A DNA stretch of 34,917 bases from Methylomonas koyamae (GTDB lineage: Bacteria; Pseudomonadota; Gammaproteobacteria; Methylococcales; Methylomonadaceae). Under the pieces are notes generated by a model. The model was not told the origin of the DNA and did no database searches. It saw only the letters and a list, made by a program, of their open reading frames with translations. Of the stretch, positions 22,171 to 30,342 are shown one piece after another. A program made the position numbers and the translations under genes. The number at the start of each line of letters is the position of its first letter. Position 1 is the stretch's first letter. The DNA lies in contig NZ_LUUK01000163.1 of assembly GCF_001644025.1 (NCBI RefSeq), positions 1-34,917 on the forward strand, in the 5' to 3' direction.

Positions 22171-22196
22171 GCCGCCCAAACTTAGCTTAGGGCGGC
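22171..22196 (+). terminator. Possible terminator after the Lon-like gene
   Basis: GCCGCCC (22171-22177) and GGGCGGC (22190-22196) form a 7-bp GC-only stem just after the stop of the protease gene. No T-run follows, so it is at best a weak intrinsic terminator or an mRNA-stabilising hairpin. The neighbouring gene converges from the other strand. Confidence 0.35.
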
Positions 22197-22248
22197 AAGC
22201 ATCCTTCCTCGGCTCTGCTCGCTCGGCGGCGGGGAAGAATCAAGTTTG

Positions 22249-22932
22249 CTAGGCCGAACGCCTTCCGCCAAGTAAGCGCAAGATCGCGATACCGGACAGC
22301 ATCAATGGTAACGCGGCCGGTACCGGGACCGTCGCGATACCTTCCCGGAACCACAGATCGAACGGCGCCTCACTGCCCGCGTAAACGCCCCCCCCGAAAT
22401 ACGGCTCGCCTTGCGCATAGGCATCGATTTTAAACCCTGTACCGAAGATGCCCAGGTCCGAGGACTCGGCACCGTTGCGGAAAACTTCCCACACGTAAGT
22501 ATTGCCGGCCGTCAAACCGACCGGCGCGGTGAACTCGAAACGCACCAATTCCGGCGCATGAAAAGGCCGCGACTCCGGTTGATCGGCAAAAAACACCGTC
22601 TCGCTGACGCCCAGAATCGTGCCGCTAATGTCGGCTTCGCGAATTCTGAGCGCAATGTCGTCGCCGGCTCCGAAATCCGGATTTTGGTCGTTGATCATCA
22701 ACTCGACGAAATCCAGCGACGCCAGACCGGGCCGGAAGCTTTGCCCGATCGGGCCGGCGTTGAGGGTAAAACCGCCGGAAACGATGCTGTCGTTGGCTTG
22801 ATCGACAATATCGGCCAACGCCGCCCGACTCGACAAACCCAGCGTTAATGCCAATCCCAGCGTAAACAAACCGGCCTTGCAAGCCGGCGCTATCCAGCGC
22901 CCCGCGCCGGTGTCGGAATAGAGGTAATCCAT
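22249..22932 (-). CDS. Secreted protein with VPxPAA-CTERM sorting signal, 227 aa
   Basis: The start is ATG 22932 with GGGAG seven bases upstream; an upstream in-frame ATG lacks a ribosome binding site. Residues up to about 40 hold a basic N-region and a long hydrophobic signal peptide ending near AALA. The mature part looks like a beta-sandwich, resembling the choice-of-anchor type domains (IGQSFRPGLASLDFVELMIN, VGLTAGNTYVWEVF). The C-terminus is VPVPAALPLMLSGIAILRLL followed by GGRRSA: a Pro/Ala motif, a hydrophobic helix and a basic end. This is the VPxPAA variant of PEP-CTERM signals, normally processed by an exosortase. No exosortase gene is in the window. Function is unknown; surface or matrix attachment is the likely role. 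Confidence 0.78.
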   Translation of the reverse strand: MDYLYSDTGAGRWIAPACKAGLFTLGLALTLGLSSRAALADIVDQANDSIVSGGFTLNAGPIGQSFRPGLASLDFVELMINDQNPDFGAGDDIALRIREADISGTILGVSETVFFADQPESRPFHAPELVRFEFTAPVGLTAGNTYVWEVFRNGAESSDLGIFGTGFKIDAYAQGEPYFGGGVYAGSEAPFDLWFREGIATVPVPAALPLMLSGIAILRLLGGRRSA

Positions 22933-23082
22933 GGTATTTCTCCCGTCAATTCTAAGAACCGGCCGTCGCGGCCGACATGAGTTCACGCCAACGCGACCAT
23001 CACCGAAACGGGCTTAGGCGAGACACCGGCGAACCACGTAAACCGTGTATTCCATCGTCTCGAATCGTTAGCGCTGGGAAGT

Positions 23083-23133
23083 GTAAAAAAGACGGGGGCC
23101 GGTTGGCGGTGAACTATTTCACCGCCAACCGGC
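23083..23133 (-). terminator. Strong hairpin terminator downstream of the metalloprotease gene
   Basis: GCCGGTTGGCGGTGAA (23098-23113) and TTCACCGCCAACCGGC (23118-23133) form a perfect 16-bp stem with a 4-nt loop. On the minus strand it is followed, after about seven bases, by TTTTTT. It lies about 115 bp after the stop of the matrixin gene and before the promoter region of the next minus-strand gene, so it probably separates the two units. Confidence 0.68.
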
Positions 23134-23201
23134 GAATACTGCACTTTGCCGCCGCCGAGCAAATACCGGGCGCCAAAGTCATCGGAAAGAGGGCCGCCCG
23201 A

Positions 23202-23238
23202 CCGGTGGCCGGTGGCCGGTGGCCGGTGGCCGGTGGCC
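23202..23238. repeat. Heptanucleotide tandem repeat, about 5.3 copies
   Basis: The unit CCGGTGG is repeated five times without error, plus two bases. It begins eight bases past the end of the metalloprotease stop codon, on its 3' side. Seven is not a multiple of three, so copy-number change would alter a reading frame if one crossed it, but none evident does. Confidence 0.9.
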
Positions 23239-23246
23239 TTCAGGGA

Positions 23247-24083
23247 TTAAACCATCCGGCGTTTTCGGCGACTTGCCAAAACCCCGAACAAACCGCTTGC
23301 AAACAACCCGGCCGCCGCCGGCAACGGTACCGCGGCCGGCGCGCCGTACAAGTATTGCGCGCCGGCGATGTCGTCGGCGTCCAATTCGCGATTGATTCGG
23401 AACCAGCAGGCCGAATCGACGACCTGCATCACCGGACAACCGCCGCCGACCGGCGGGTGTGCCAAGCCGAGCGCATGCCCCATTTCATGCAGCAATAAAC
23501 TCTCGAAATCGTTAGGCGCGGTGGAGGCGCTGGGGAACAAATCGCCATCGTTACCCGGTTGGAAAGCATAAAACGAGTTAGCCGCGAAGATGATGTCGCC
23601 GCTACCGGTACCGCCATTGGGCGGTGGCGCGTAGCCGACCGCGCCGCCACCGGAACTGAAATCGAAGGCGCCGATGCGAATGTCCGGCACACCCGCGCCG
23701 GCATGATTGATCGGCAAACCGGAATCGGACAGCGGCCCGACAAAGCTGATGTTGGCAACGCCGGCCCATTTGTCGAACGCCGCCTGGATGTAGCCCACCA
23801 AATCGGTCAACGGTGTCAGCGTATAACCGGTGCCGGGTGAATTTTCAATCCAGATCGACGTTTTCGCGGTACCGGAGCAGGCGCTATCGCAATAAGCCGA
23901 ACCGGCCGTGCCTTCCGGAATGAAGCCCCAAGTCACGCTGCCGCCGGGGGTACCGGGCGTATTGTCGCCACCCCATTTCAAAACGCCGCCGTTGCCGTCG
24001 GGAAATGTCGCGTAAGCCTGAGCGGCCCCGGACAATACCGCCAAACCCAAACCGACCACCATTGCATACGATCGATAACCCAT
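23247..24083 (-). CDS. Secreted matrixin-type zinc metalloprotease with VPxPAA-CTERM signal
   Basis: The start is ATG 24083, preceded by GGAGGGGG; a TTG five codons earlier overlaps that site and is rejected. Residues 1-24 are a signal peptide ending GAAQAYA. The catalytic motif HEMGHALGLAH (His199, Glu200, His203, His209) is the extended HExxHxxGxxH zinc site of metzincins, matching the matrixin/M10-like family. Upstream lies a region typical of such enzymes (VGYIQAAFDKWAGVANISF and PDIRIGAFDF), and four Cys that may pair. The Met-turn is probably the CPVMQ following the zinc site. The C-terminus VPLPAAAGLFASGLFGVLA ends with RRKRRMV, a PEP-CTERM-like sorting signal. No propeptide Cys switch is evident. 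Total 278 aa. Confidence 0.88.
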   Translation of the reverse strand: MGYRSYAMVVGLGLAVLSGAAQAYATFPDGNGGVLKWGGDNTPGTPGGSVTWGFIPEGTAGSAYCDSACSGTAKTSIWIENSPGTGYTLTPLTDLVGYIQAAFDKWAGVANISFVGPLSDSGLPINHAGAGVPDIRIGAFDFSSGGGAVGYAPPPNGGTGSGDIIFAANSFYAFQPGNDGDLFPSASTAPNDFESLLLHEMGHALGLAHPPVGGGCPVMQVVDSACWFRINRELDADDIAGAQYLYGAPAAVPLPAAAGLFASGLFGVLASRRKRRMV

Positions 24084-24252
24084 AAATACCCCCTCCAAAA
24101 CAAAAACTCATGAAAGCGCCGGCGAAACCGACACCGAAACTGAGCCGGGCGCGGGCCGCTCGGCACCAGATACTCCGGTTCCAGGCCGGCATCGACGCGG
24201 GCCAACCGGTTTTTACTTGACGCACATCACAAAATTTGCCGCGCCAGTGTGC

Positions 24253-24280
24253 TCTATAGCACGTTTTTTAAAAAAATCAA
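24253..24280 (-). promoter_or_regulatory. Candidate promoter of the metalloprotease gene
   Basis: On the minus strand TTGATT (24275-24280) and TATAGA (24253-24258) are 16 bp apart, inside an unusually AT-rich tract (24263-24292) that could act as an UP element or bent DNA. The predicted leader is about 165 bases. A 5-bp palindrome, GTGCT/AGCAC, overlaps the -10 box. Confidence 0.4.
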
Positions 24281-24313
24281 AAATTTTTGCTTGACCGTGC
24301 CTAGCGTTTGGCC

Positions 24314-24835
24314 TCAGACCGGCTTTTCCAGTCGCTCCAAGCTCAAGTCGGTCACCTTAGGCTGCCAAAGCATTGGATTTTCCGGGAATGGGAGCAGAAC
24401 GCCCGTGCGCCGATAACCGCGGCGCTGGTAATACGCTAGCAATTCGGCGCGGCGTGGAATCACGAACATCGCGAAACGTTCGATCGCCCAAGTTCGCGCC
24501 GCCAAGTCTTCGGCGGCGCCCAACAAGCGCCGGCCCACGCCCCGGTTCTGCCGCGCCGGATCGACCGTAAGCATGCCTATCTGGGCTTCGCGATCGGCCA
24601 GGCGCACTTGCACGCAAGCCACCAGCCGGTCGGCTTCGAAACCGGCAACTATTAATACAGCGGGGTCCGTCAGCGCGGCCGTCAGCTCCTCGGCGTCGGT
24701 GCGCTTGCCGTCCAGCAAATCGGCCTCGGTGGTCCAACCCAAACGGCTGGCCTCGCCGCGATAGGCTGAATTGACTAAATCCGCCAAGGCTGGGGCATCG
24801 TGAAGTTGAGCACGCAGGAAGGTCAGTGGGAACAT
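24314..24835 (-). CDS. GNAT-family N-acetyltransferase
   Basis: This is a 173-aa acetyl-CoA-dependent acetyltransferase. Motif A of the GNAT fold is clear near residues 88-105: IGMLTVDPARQNRGVGRRLL, where the RxxGxG/A loop binds the pyrophosphate of acetyl-CoA. Motif B follows as FAMFVIPRRAELLAYYQRRG with the typical YYQRRGYRRTG. The N-terminus (RAQLHDAPALADLVNSAYRG) is the usual opening helix pair. The substrate cannot be told from sequence. The ATG at 24835 has no strong ribosome binding site. It is divergent from the zinc-ribbon gene and followed by the AT-rich promoter region of the metalloprotease. Confidence 0.9.
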   Translation of the reverse strand: MFPLTFLRAQLHDAPALADLVNSAYRGEASRLGWTTEADLLDGKRTDAEELTAALTDPAVLIVAGFEADRLVACVQVRLADREAQIGMLTVDPARQNRGVGRRLLGAAEDLAARTWAIERFAMFVIPRRAELLAYYQRRGYRRTGVLLPFPENPMLWQPKVTDLSLERLEKPV

Positions 24836-24944
24836 ACGGTGATCTGGCGTTGAGAAATTGCCGGCACTCGGGCCGGGTCGGGAATTGCTGCTAGGCTAGA
24901 CGATAACCAGACCGCGCTCAAGCGCATGTTTTCGGGAGCCCGCC

Positions 24945-25688
24945 GTGGACACCTGCCCTAAATGCCAACACGCCCTAGCACAACCCACCCCGACCATCTG
25001 CCCCCACTGCGGCGTGGTGTTCGAAAAGTATTTGCGCTATCACGCGGATCCAAACCGGCCAGCCCCGATGCCAACCACTCGGGTCGAATTTGCGCCAACG
25101 CCCTCGGCCGATTGGGTCTCGGATACCTATGCCGACAGCGAGTTCGCCTTCTGGGGCCGAGCGCTATTGCTCGCGTTGTTCGCGCTATGGAGTTGGATAT
25201 TGATCGTTCCGCCGATCGCCGCTAACGCCGCCGGCTCGTCGTTTTTGCATTTGGTCAATCTGCCTTTCCACGAAGCCGGCCATCTCATTTTCCGGCCCTT
25301 CGGCGCCTTTGTCACATCGTTGGGCGGCACATTGGGCCAGTTGCTGATGCCGACGATTTGCATGGCAACCCTGTTCATAAAAACCCGCGACCCGTTTGGT
25401 GCCGCGCTGTGTTTGTGGTGGCTGGGCGAAAATTTTTTGGACATCGCCCCCTACATCGACGACGCTCGGGCCGGGCAACTACCGTTGCTGGGCGGAAACT
25501 TCGGCCATTCCGCACCTTACGGTTTTCACGACTGGGAATATTTGCTGACCGAATCCGGCCAGCTGGCCCACGATCACGCCATCGCCAAATTTTCCAAATT
25601 CGTCGGGTCGCTGACGATGCTGGCGGCACTGGCCGGCGGAAGCGCTATTCTGGTTCGGCAGCGCGCCATCCTGGCGGCGCGGCGCTAA
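24945..25688 (+). CDS. Membrane protein with N-terminal zinc ribbon and HEAGH motif
   Basis: The start is GTG 24945 with GGGAG seven bases upstream. The first 25 residues form a zinc ribbon with two CPxC knuckles (CPKC at 4-7, CPHC at 19-22). A Pro-rich linker follows, then a membrane helix near 68-93. HEAGH occurs directly after it (NLPFHEAGHLIFRPFG), in the position and context of the zinc-binding HExxH of intramembrane M50 (site-2) proteases. Further hydrophobic segments lie near 122-165 and 215-240. An Asp-rich segment (ENFLDIAPYIDDARAG) might supply the third ligand, but the NxxPxxxxDG motif of classical M50 enzymes is not seen. It may be a membrane metallopeptidase or a derived non-catalytic relative. 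Length 247 aa. Confidence 0.8.
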   Translation: MDTCPKCQHALAQPTPTICPHCGVVFEKYLRYHADPNRPAPMPTTRVEFAPTPSADWVSDTYADSEFAFWGRALLLALFALWSWILIVPPIAANAAGSSFLHLVNLPFHEAGHLIFRPFGAFVTSLGGTLGQLLMPTICMATLFIKTRDPFGAALCLWWLGENFLDIAPYIDDARAGQLPLLGGNFGHSAPYGFHDWEYLLTESGQLAHDHAIAKFSKFVGSLTMLAALAGGSAILVRQRAILAARR

Positions 25689-25701
25689 CCGAGCCGGACT
25701 G

Positions 25702-26175
25702 TTAACGCTTCAGCCAGGTTTTCACCCGGTCCTTAACTCGCTGTTTGGCGAGTCTGGACCAACGGTACAAGACCGTCTCGGCGATTTTGGCGTGCGCCCA
25801 GCGTAACCAGCCGGTAATCGTGCCGTACAGCCAGGCCAATACCGCAAAACTCAGCAATTGCGGCTTGGTCAGAGTGAACACGCGCGCCACCAACAACGTA
25901 CCCAACAATTTGGCGACGATTTCCAGTACCAAACCTTGCAGCAACAAACCGTGCAGCAGCAACCACAGCGCCGCCAGATTCAACGGCGTAACCAGTAAAA
26001 TCGGTACGGTAATGGCTATTAGCGCGACACCCGGCGAGCAGCGGCTTAGCCAGCGTTCGATGCGTTCCAGGCCCAGCGCCAGCGCCAGATAGTGGCCGCA
26101 AGCGGATAGAAAATCCCACAGCCATTCCTCGACGATCAGCGCGACGGCCAACAAGGTCAGCAATAATCTGTTCAT
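25702..26175 (-). CDS. Small integral membrane protein of unknown function, 157 aa
   Basis: I do not recognise a family. The ATG at 26175 has GAGGAAATC just upstream. The protein has three to four hydrophobic segments: residues 3-16, about 50-75, 72-97 and 105-121, followed by a basic, probably cytoplasmic C-terminal tail (KQRVKDRVKTWLKR). The N-terminal part includes Trp-rich and Leu-rich stretches. Its 3' end faces that of the zinc-ribbon gene with only 13 bases between the stops. The good ribosome binding site and consistent hydrophobic pattern support a real gene. Confidence 0.7.
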   Translation of the reverse strand: MNRLLLTLLAVALIVEEWLWDFLSACGHYLALALGLERIERWLSRCSPGVALIAITVPILLVTPLNLAALWLLLHGLLLQGLVLEIVAKLLGTLLVARVFTLTKPQLLSFAVLAWLYGTITGWLRWAHAKIAETVLYRWSRLAKQRVKDRVKTWLKR

Positions 26176-26317
26176 GATTTCCTCGGGATGCAGGTATCGC
26201 CGACCACTATAACCGATCGCGGCCCAAGCCGTCCGCAGTCTGCAATCTTACCGGGCGGTAGCCGTGGCGGCTCAACTATGCGAGGATAACGCCGCCTCTT
26301 TAGCGCAGGAACCACCG

Positions 26318-27169
26318 ATGATTGAAAACGCCTATTTGGAATCCGCGTCCGGCGTGCGCATGCCGCCACTCATTTACGGCACCGCCTGGAAACAGGAACG
26401 CACCGCCGAGTGGGTCGAGCTCGCTCTCACCCAAGGATTTCGCGGTATAGATACCGCCTGTCAACCCAAACATTACCATGAGGCCGGCGTTGGGGCCGGT
26501 CTGGCGACCGCGCTGACTCGCTTGAACCTGGATCGCGCCGCGATTTATCTACAAACCAAATTCACGCCGCTCAACGGCCACGATCCGCTACGCATACCCT
26601 ACGACCCGAACGCCAGCCTGGAACAGCAAGTCGCCCAGTCGTTCGCGGTGTCGCTACAAAATCTGCGCACCGACTATTTGGACTGCTTGGTATTGCACTC
26701 GCCGCTAGCCGACCGCCAGCAGCTGTTAACCGTGTGGCAAGCCATGCAGACCATTCAGCGCAACGGCGGCACCCGGCAACTGGGCATCAGCAATTGCTAC
26801 GATCCGGAGCTCTTCGAATTCCTGTACCAACAAGCCGAGGTCAAACCCGCCGTGCTGCAAAACCGGTTTTACGCCGACACCGGTTACGACAAGGCGCTAC
26901 GGGCGTTCTGCCGGACTAACCGCGTGATTTACCAAAGTTTCTGGACCTTGACGGCCAACCCCAAAATATTGACCGGCAGCGTCGTCGCCAATCTGGCCGA
27001 GCGCTTGGACCGCCGCCCGGCGCAAGTGTTTTTCCGATTTTTGACCCAAATCGGCATTGTACCGTTGACCGGCACCACCTCGGCCGATCATATGCGCGAG
27101 GATTTGGCGATTTTCGATTTCGAACTCAGCGAAGCCGAATGCGCCGAGTTGGCGGCACTATTGGACTAG
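26318..27169 (+). CDS. Aldo/keto reductase
   Basis: A 283-aa NAD(P)H-dependent reductase of the AKR superfamily (TIM barrel). I start it at ATG 26318 (MIENAYLES) with AGGA about six bases upstream; a GTG 18 codons earlier has none. The catalytic tetrad can be placed: Asp in RGIDTACQPKHYHEAG, Tyr in the same segment, Lys in LQTKFTP and His in VLHSPLAD. The family signature LGISNCYDPELFEFL is present, and the cofactor-binding region IVPLTGTTSADHMRED near the C-terminus. The Asp-to-Tyr spacing is two residues longer than in classical DTAxxY enzymes; I recall the DTACQPKHYxE form from fungal and some bacterial aldo/keto reductase-like proteins. The substrate is unknown. Confidence 0.9.
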   Translation: MIENAYLESASGVRMPPLIYGTAWKQERTAEWVELALTQGFRGIDTACQPKHYHEAGVGAGLATALTRLNLDRAAIYLQTKFTPLNGHDPLRIPYDPNASLEQQVAQSFAVSLQNLRTDYLDCLVLHSPLADRQQLLTVWQAMQTIQRNGGTRQLGISNCYDPELFEFLYQQAEVKPAVLQNRFYADTGYDKALRAFCRTNRVIYQSFWTLTANPKILTGSVVANLAERLDRRPAQVFFRFLTQIGIVPLTGTTSADHMREDLAIFDFELSEAECAELAALLD

Positions 27170-27333
27170 CGCCAACCGCCGCCGTCCCGCGCCGGCTAAG
27201 CTACAATAGTTCATTGGTTTGTTGTTAATCCGGCCACCACGTATTCGAACCGCCGAATTCTCCACCGTTTCGGCCTTTTATTCCGGAACCGCCCGGCGCA
27301 AGCCTGGCGGGTTTAATCGTATCCCGACTATTC

Positions 27334-27846
27334 GTGCTTACCCGCCTGCTTAAATCCGCGCTGCTCAGCGCCAGCGTTTGGCTGAGCGAGCCGGCTTTTG
27401 CCCTGGATAACCCCAGCCGGGAATTCCAACTGAAATCCGCCTATCTGTTTCATTTCGCCGAATTAACGCAATGGCCGGCCATGGGCCCGATCACGATTTG
27501 TCTGAGGGGCGACAGTCCGATACGGCATTTTCTACCGGCGCTGGAAGGTCAAAAAATCGAAGGCAATATAGTCCATGTTTTGCTGGAGCCGCCGGCCACG
27601 CTGGAGGCTTGCAACATCCTGTTTGTCGGCGATATCGACGAACTGAAGCCCCGCCTGTTCGAACAAGCCCGCGCCGCTCACATCCTGTTGGTCGGCGACG
27701 TGGACGGTTTCGCCGCCCAAGGCGGCATGGTGCAATTCACATTGCGCGACAACAAGTTGAAACTAGTGGTAAATTTAGGTTCGGTAAAATCGGCGGATTT
27801 AAAATTGAGCTCCAAATTGCTGCGGATGGCGGAGATTATCGAATGA
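27334..27846 (+). CDS. YfiR-family periplasmic protein (DUF4154)
   Basis: In Pseudomonas, YfiR is a periplasmic protein that represses the diguanylate cyclase YfiN. This 170-aa protein starts at GTG 27334 and has a signal peptide ending near FALDN. The family pattern is clear: [19 protein letters not shown], then [19 protein letters not shown], and the conserved C-terminal [20 protein letters not shown] with [11 protein letters not shown]. The disulphide-forming cysteines are reduced to two in the mature part (CLRGD and ACNIL). The stop overlaps the ATG of a membrane histidine kinase (ATGA), so the two are translated together. The likely role is to sense a periplasmic state and control that kinase. 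Confidence 0.88.
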   Translation: MLTRLLKSALLSASVWLSEPAFALDNPSREFQLKSAYLFHFAELTQWPAMGPITICLRGDSPIRHFLPALEGQKIEGNIVHVLLEPPATLEACNILFVGDIDELKPRLFEQARAAHILLVGDVDGFAAQGGMVQFTLRDNKLKLVVNLGSVKSADLKLSSKLLRMAEIIE

Positions 27847-29780
27847 CATCGTCACCCCCCCCACGTATTTCGATCAGCCGCAAGTTGGGCAACAATCTGC
27901 GGCTGATGGTGGTACTGAGTCTGGCCGTCGCGACCTTCTCACTGTCGATCCGCGAATATTCCGCGTTGCAAGACGCCATCGACAACAAGTTGAAGCTGAC
28001 CGCCAACCTGATCGGCCAAAACAGCAGCGTGGCCCTGGTATTCGACGACACCCAAACCGCCCAGGAAATTCTGGACGCCCTGGTCTACGATCCGGACATC
28101 ATCGCCGGCTCAATCCGGCTACCGACCGGCCAGGCTCTGGTCAGCCACCAAAAGGAAGCGCCGCGCTGGCCGGCGTGGTGGCCGGACTGGTTACCGAAAA
28201 CCCAACAATACACGCAACCGATCTTGCACAAAAACCAACGCATCGTCGGTCATATTTCGCTGATCGCCAGCATGGTCCAACCGTATCGGACGATGCTTTG
28301 GAATGCGTCGATCAACGCCGGCATCGTGATGATTGCATTGAGTCTGGCAGCCTTGTATGTGCGCCGCTTGCAACGCATTTTCCTGCGGCCGCTGCTGAAT
28401 TTGGCCGACACCGCCCATCAAATTGAAAAAGATCACGACTACAGCCGGCGTTCGCGCTACGACGGCAACGACGAAATCAGCGATTTGGCCGAAGCCTTCA
28501 ACAACATGCTGGCACAGATCGAGGCCAACGAAGCGGATCTGGAAACCCAGGTGCAAACCCGCACCCGCGAGCTGGAAATCGCCACCCGCGACGCGGAATC
28601 CGCCAATCGCGCCAAAAGTCAGTTCCTGGCCAACATGAGCCACGAAATCCGCACGCCGATGAACGCCATCGTCGGTCTGGTGGAACTGAGTCTGAATACC
28701 CAGTTGACCTACAAACAACGCGAATATCTGCAACGAGTGGAATCCTCGGCCCATTCGTTGATGACCTTGATCGACGACATTCTGGACTTTTCCAAAATGG
28801 AAGCCGGCAAGATGCAGATCGAGACCATTCCCTTCCTGCTTGAGGAGATGTTGGAGCACGTGTTTTCGACGATGTCGCAACTCAGCGCCGACAAAGGCAT
28901 CCGCCTGATTCTCCCCGACTGCGGCCCGCAATATCACGCGGTGGTCGGCGACCCGCAGCGTTTGCGGCAAGTGCTGATCAATCTGATCGGAAACGCGATC
29001 AAATTTACCGAGCGCGGCCACGTCGCCATCGCTTTCAACGAACTCAGCCGCGACGATAACCGCATCGTGTTGCAATTTTCGATTCAAGACACCGGCATCG
29101 GTATCAAACCCGAACAGCAACCCAAGTTGTTTCAAGCCTTTAGTCAGGGAGACAGTAGCGTGACCCGCAATTACGGCGGCACCGGCCTGGGTTTGATTAT
29201 CTCCAAGCAATTGGTCGAGCAAATGGGCGGCAGCATCGGCGTGACCAGCCAAGCCAATATCGGCTCGACCTTTACCTTCAGTGTCGCGCTGGGTTTGAGC
29301 GACTTGGCGACGATACGCCACTTCCAACTCCGCCGACACCGTGCCAGCATGGATTCGTTGCGCTTGGAGCCCTTGCACGACAGCCGGGTCCTGCTGGTCG
29401 AGGATAACGAGATTAATCGGATGGTGGCGATCGAATTGCTGGAACAGGCCCGCATCCGGGTCGATGTCGCCGAGAACGGCGAAATCGCGCTGGCCAAATT
29501 GCGGGAAAATCGATACCAATGCGTGCTGATGGACGTGCAAATGCCGGTCATGGACGGCTACCAAGCCACCCGCGAACTGCGCAAGCTGCCCGCCTGTCAA
29601 GCGCTACCGGTGATTGCGATGACCGCCAACGTGATGAGTGCCGACCACCAGCTATGTCTGGACGCCGGCATGAACGACTTTATCGGCAAACCCATTCTGC
29701 CCGCCAAGCTTTATGAGGTGTTGTTGAAATGGATCAACGCCGAACAGACTCTGGAAAACCGCAAGCAACTGGGCGTCTAA
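27843..29780 (+). CDS. Hybrid sensor histidine kinase (CHASE8-like, HAMP, HisKA, HATPase, receiver)
   Basis: The start is ATG 27843, overlapping the yfiR stop; the longer open frame upstream runs out of frame through yfiR and is rejected. The 645-aa protein has a membrane helix at about 19-36, a periplasmic domain (about 37-148) resembling the CHASE8 domain of YfiN ([37 protein letters not shown]), and a second helix near 150-171. A HAMP domain and a coiled coil follow. The phospho-acceptor is His267 in [13 protein letters not shown]. The ATPase domain has its N box near 378 ([10 protein letters not shown]) and [12 protein letters not shown] near 447. The receiver domain has Asp564 ([12 protein letters not shown]) and a conserved Lys in GKPI. 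No output domain or partner regulator is encoded nearby, so phosphotransfer to a distant protein is expected. Confidence 0.93.
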   Translation: MTSSPPPRISISRKLGNNLRLMVVLSLAVATFSLSIREYSALQDAIDNKLKLTANLIGQNSSVALVFDDTQTAQEILDALVYDPDIIAGSIRLPTGQALVSHQKEAPRWPAWWPDWLPKTQQYTQPILHKNQRIVGHISLIASMVQPYRTMLWNASINAGIVMIALSLAALYVRRLQRIFLRPLLNLADTAHQIEKDHDYSRRSRYDGNDEISDLAEAFNNMLAQIEANEADLETQVQTRTRELEIATRDAESANRAKSQFLANMSHEIRTPMNAIVGLVELSLNTQLTYKQREYLQRVESSAHSLMTLIDDILDFSKMEAGKMQIETIPFLLEEMLEHVFSTMSQLSADKGIRLILPDCGPQYHAVVGDPQRLRQVLINLIGNAIKFTERGHVAIAFNELSRDDNRIVLQFSIQDTGIGIKPEQQPKLFQAFSQGDSSVTRNYGGTGLGLIISKQLVEQMGGSIGVTSQANIGSTFTFSVALGLSDLATIRHFQLRRHRASMDSLRLEPLHDSRVLLVEDNEINRMVAIELLEQARIRVDVAENGEIALAKLRENRYQCVLMDVQMPVMDGYQATRELRKLPACQALPVIAMTANVMSADHQLCLDAGMNDFIGKPILPAKLYEVLLKWINAEQTLENRKQLGV

Positions 29781-29787
29781 GCCCGGA

Positions 29788-30258
29788 TCATTTGCCCCAG
29801 GGCATCACCGGCACGGTCGAAACGCTGTTGGCCGGCGCGCCTTCGATGACTTTCCGGCTGATCGCCAGATACACCAGTGTATTGTGCTTGGCATCCCATA
29901 GCCGGGTGATATTGGTGGATTTGAACAACAACGACGTGCCTTCGCTGAACACCAGTTCCTCTTCCGGCAATTTGGCCGGCAAATTGATCGGGCCGATCTG
30001 CCGACAAGCCAGCGAAAACTGCGACGGATCTTCCGCCAAACCCAACCCGCCGGCGATGCCGCCGGTCCGGGCCTGACTGATGTGACAGATCACGTTGGGA
30101 ATCTTCGGATCCTCGAAGGCATCGACGCAGACCTTATGATTGGCGCCGATCAGTTTCCACGCCGTGGTCACGCAGCCAACTTCCTCGGCGCGGACCGCGC
30201 CGGCCAACAAGCCCAAACCGCAAAACAGCCAAGCCGATCTCTTCGAAAACGCGCGCAT
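29788..30258 (-). CDS. creA: CreA family protein
   Basis: CreA is a widespread small periplasmic protein of unknown biochemical role, found beside the CreBC system in enterobacteria. I start it at ATG 30258, with GGGAG seven bases upstream; an ATG six codons earlier lacks a site. The 156-aa protein has a signal peptide of about 24 residues and then the strongly conserved family core: EVGCVTTAWKLIGANHKVCV, AFEDPKIPNVICHISQARTG, and GLAEDPSQFSLACRQIGPI. No creB, creC or creD gene is present here. It lies 84 bases downstream of the amylase gene on the same strand and could be co-transcribed with it. Its 3' end converges on the kinase gene with seven bases between them. Confidence 0.92.
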   Translation of the reverse strand: MRAFSKRSAWLFCGLGLLAGAVRAEEVGCVTTAWKLIGANHKVCVDAFEDPKIPNVICHISQARTGGIAGGLGLAEDPSQFSLACRQIGPINLPAKLPEEELVFSEGTSLLFKSTNITRLWDAKHNTLVYLAISRKVIEGAPANSVSTVPVMPWGK

Positions 30259-30342
30259 CGCATACTCCCAAACCATGATTGAACACAGACCGTCAGCCTA
30301 ACAAGCTTGCGGGATTCTCGCAAACCCGTCCGCATCGTCGCT

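Noticed and set aside
24249-24270. Short hairpin GTGCT/AGCAC followed by T-run as a plus-strand terminator
   Set aside because: The stem is only 5 bp and no plus-strand gene leads into it; it fits better as part of a minus-strand promoter.
28191-29600. 469-aa minus-strand open frame opposite the histidine kinase
   Set aside because: The kinase motifs on the plus strand are complete; the antisense frame is His/Gln/Asp-rich noise.
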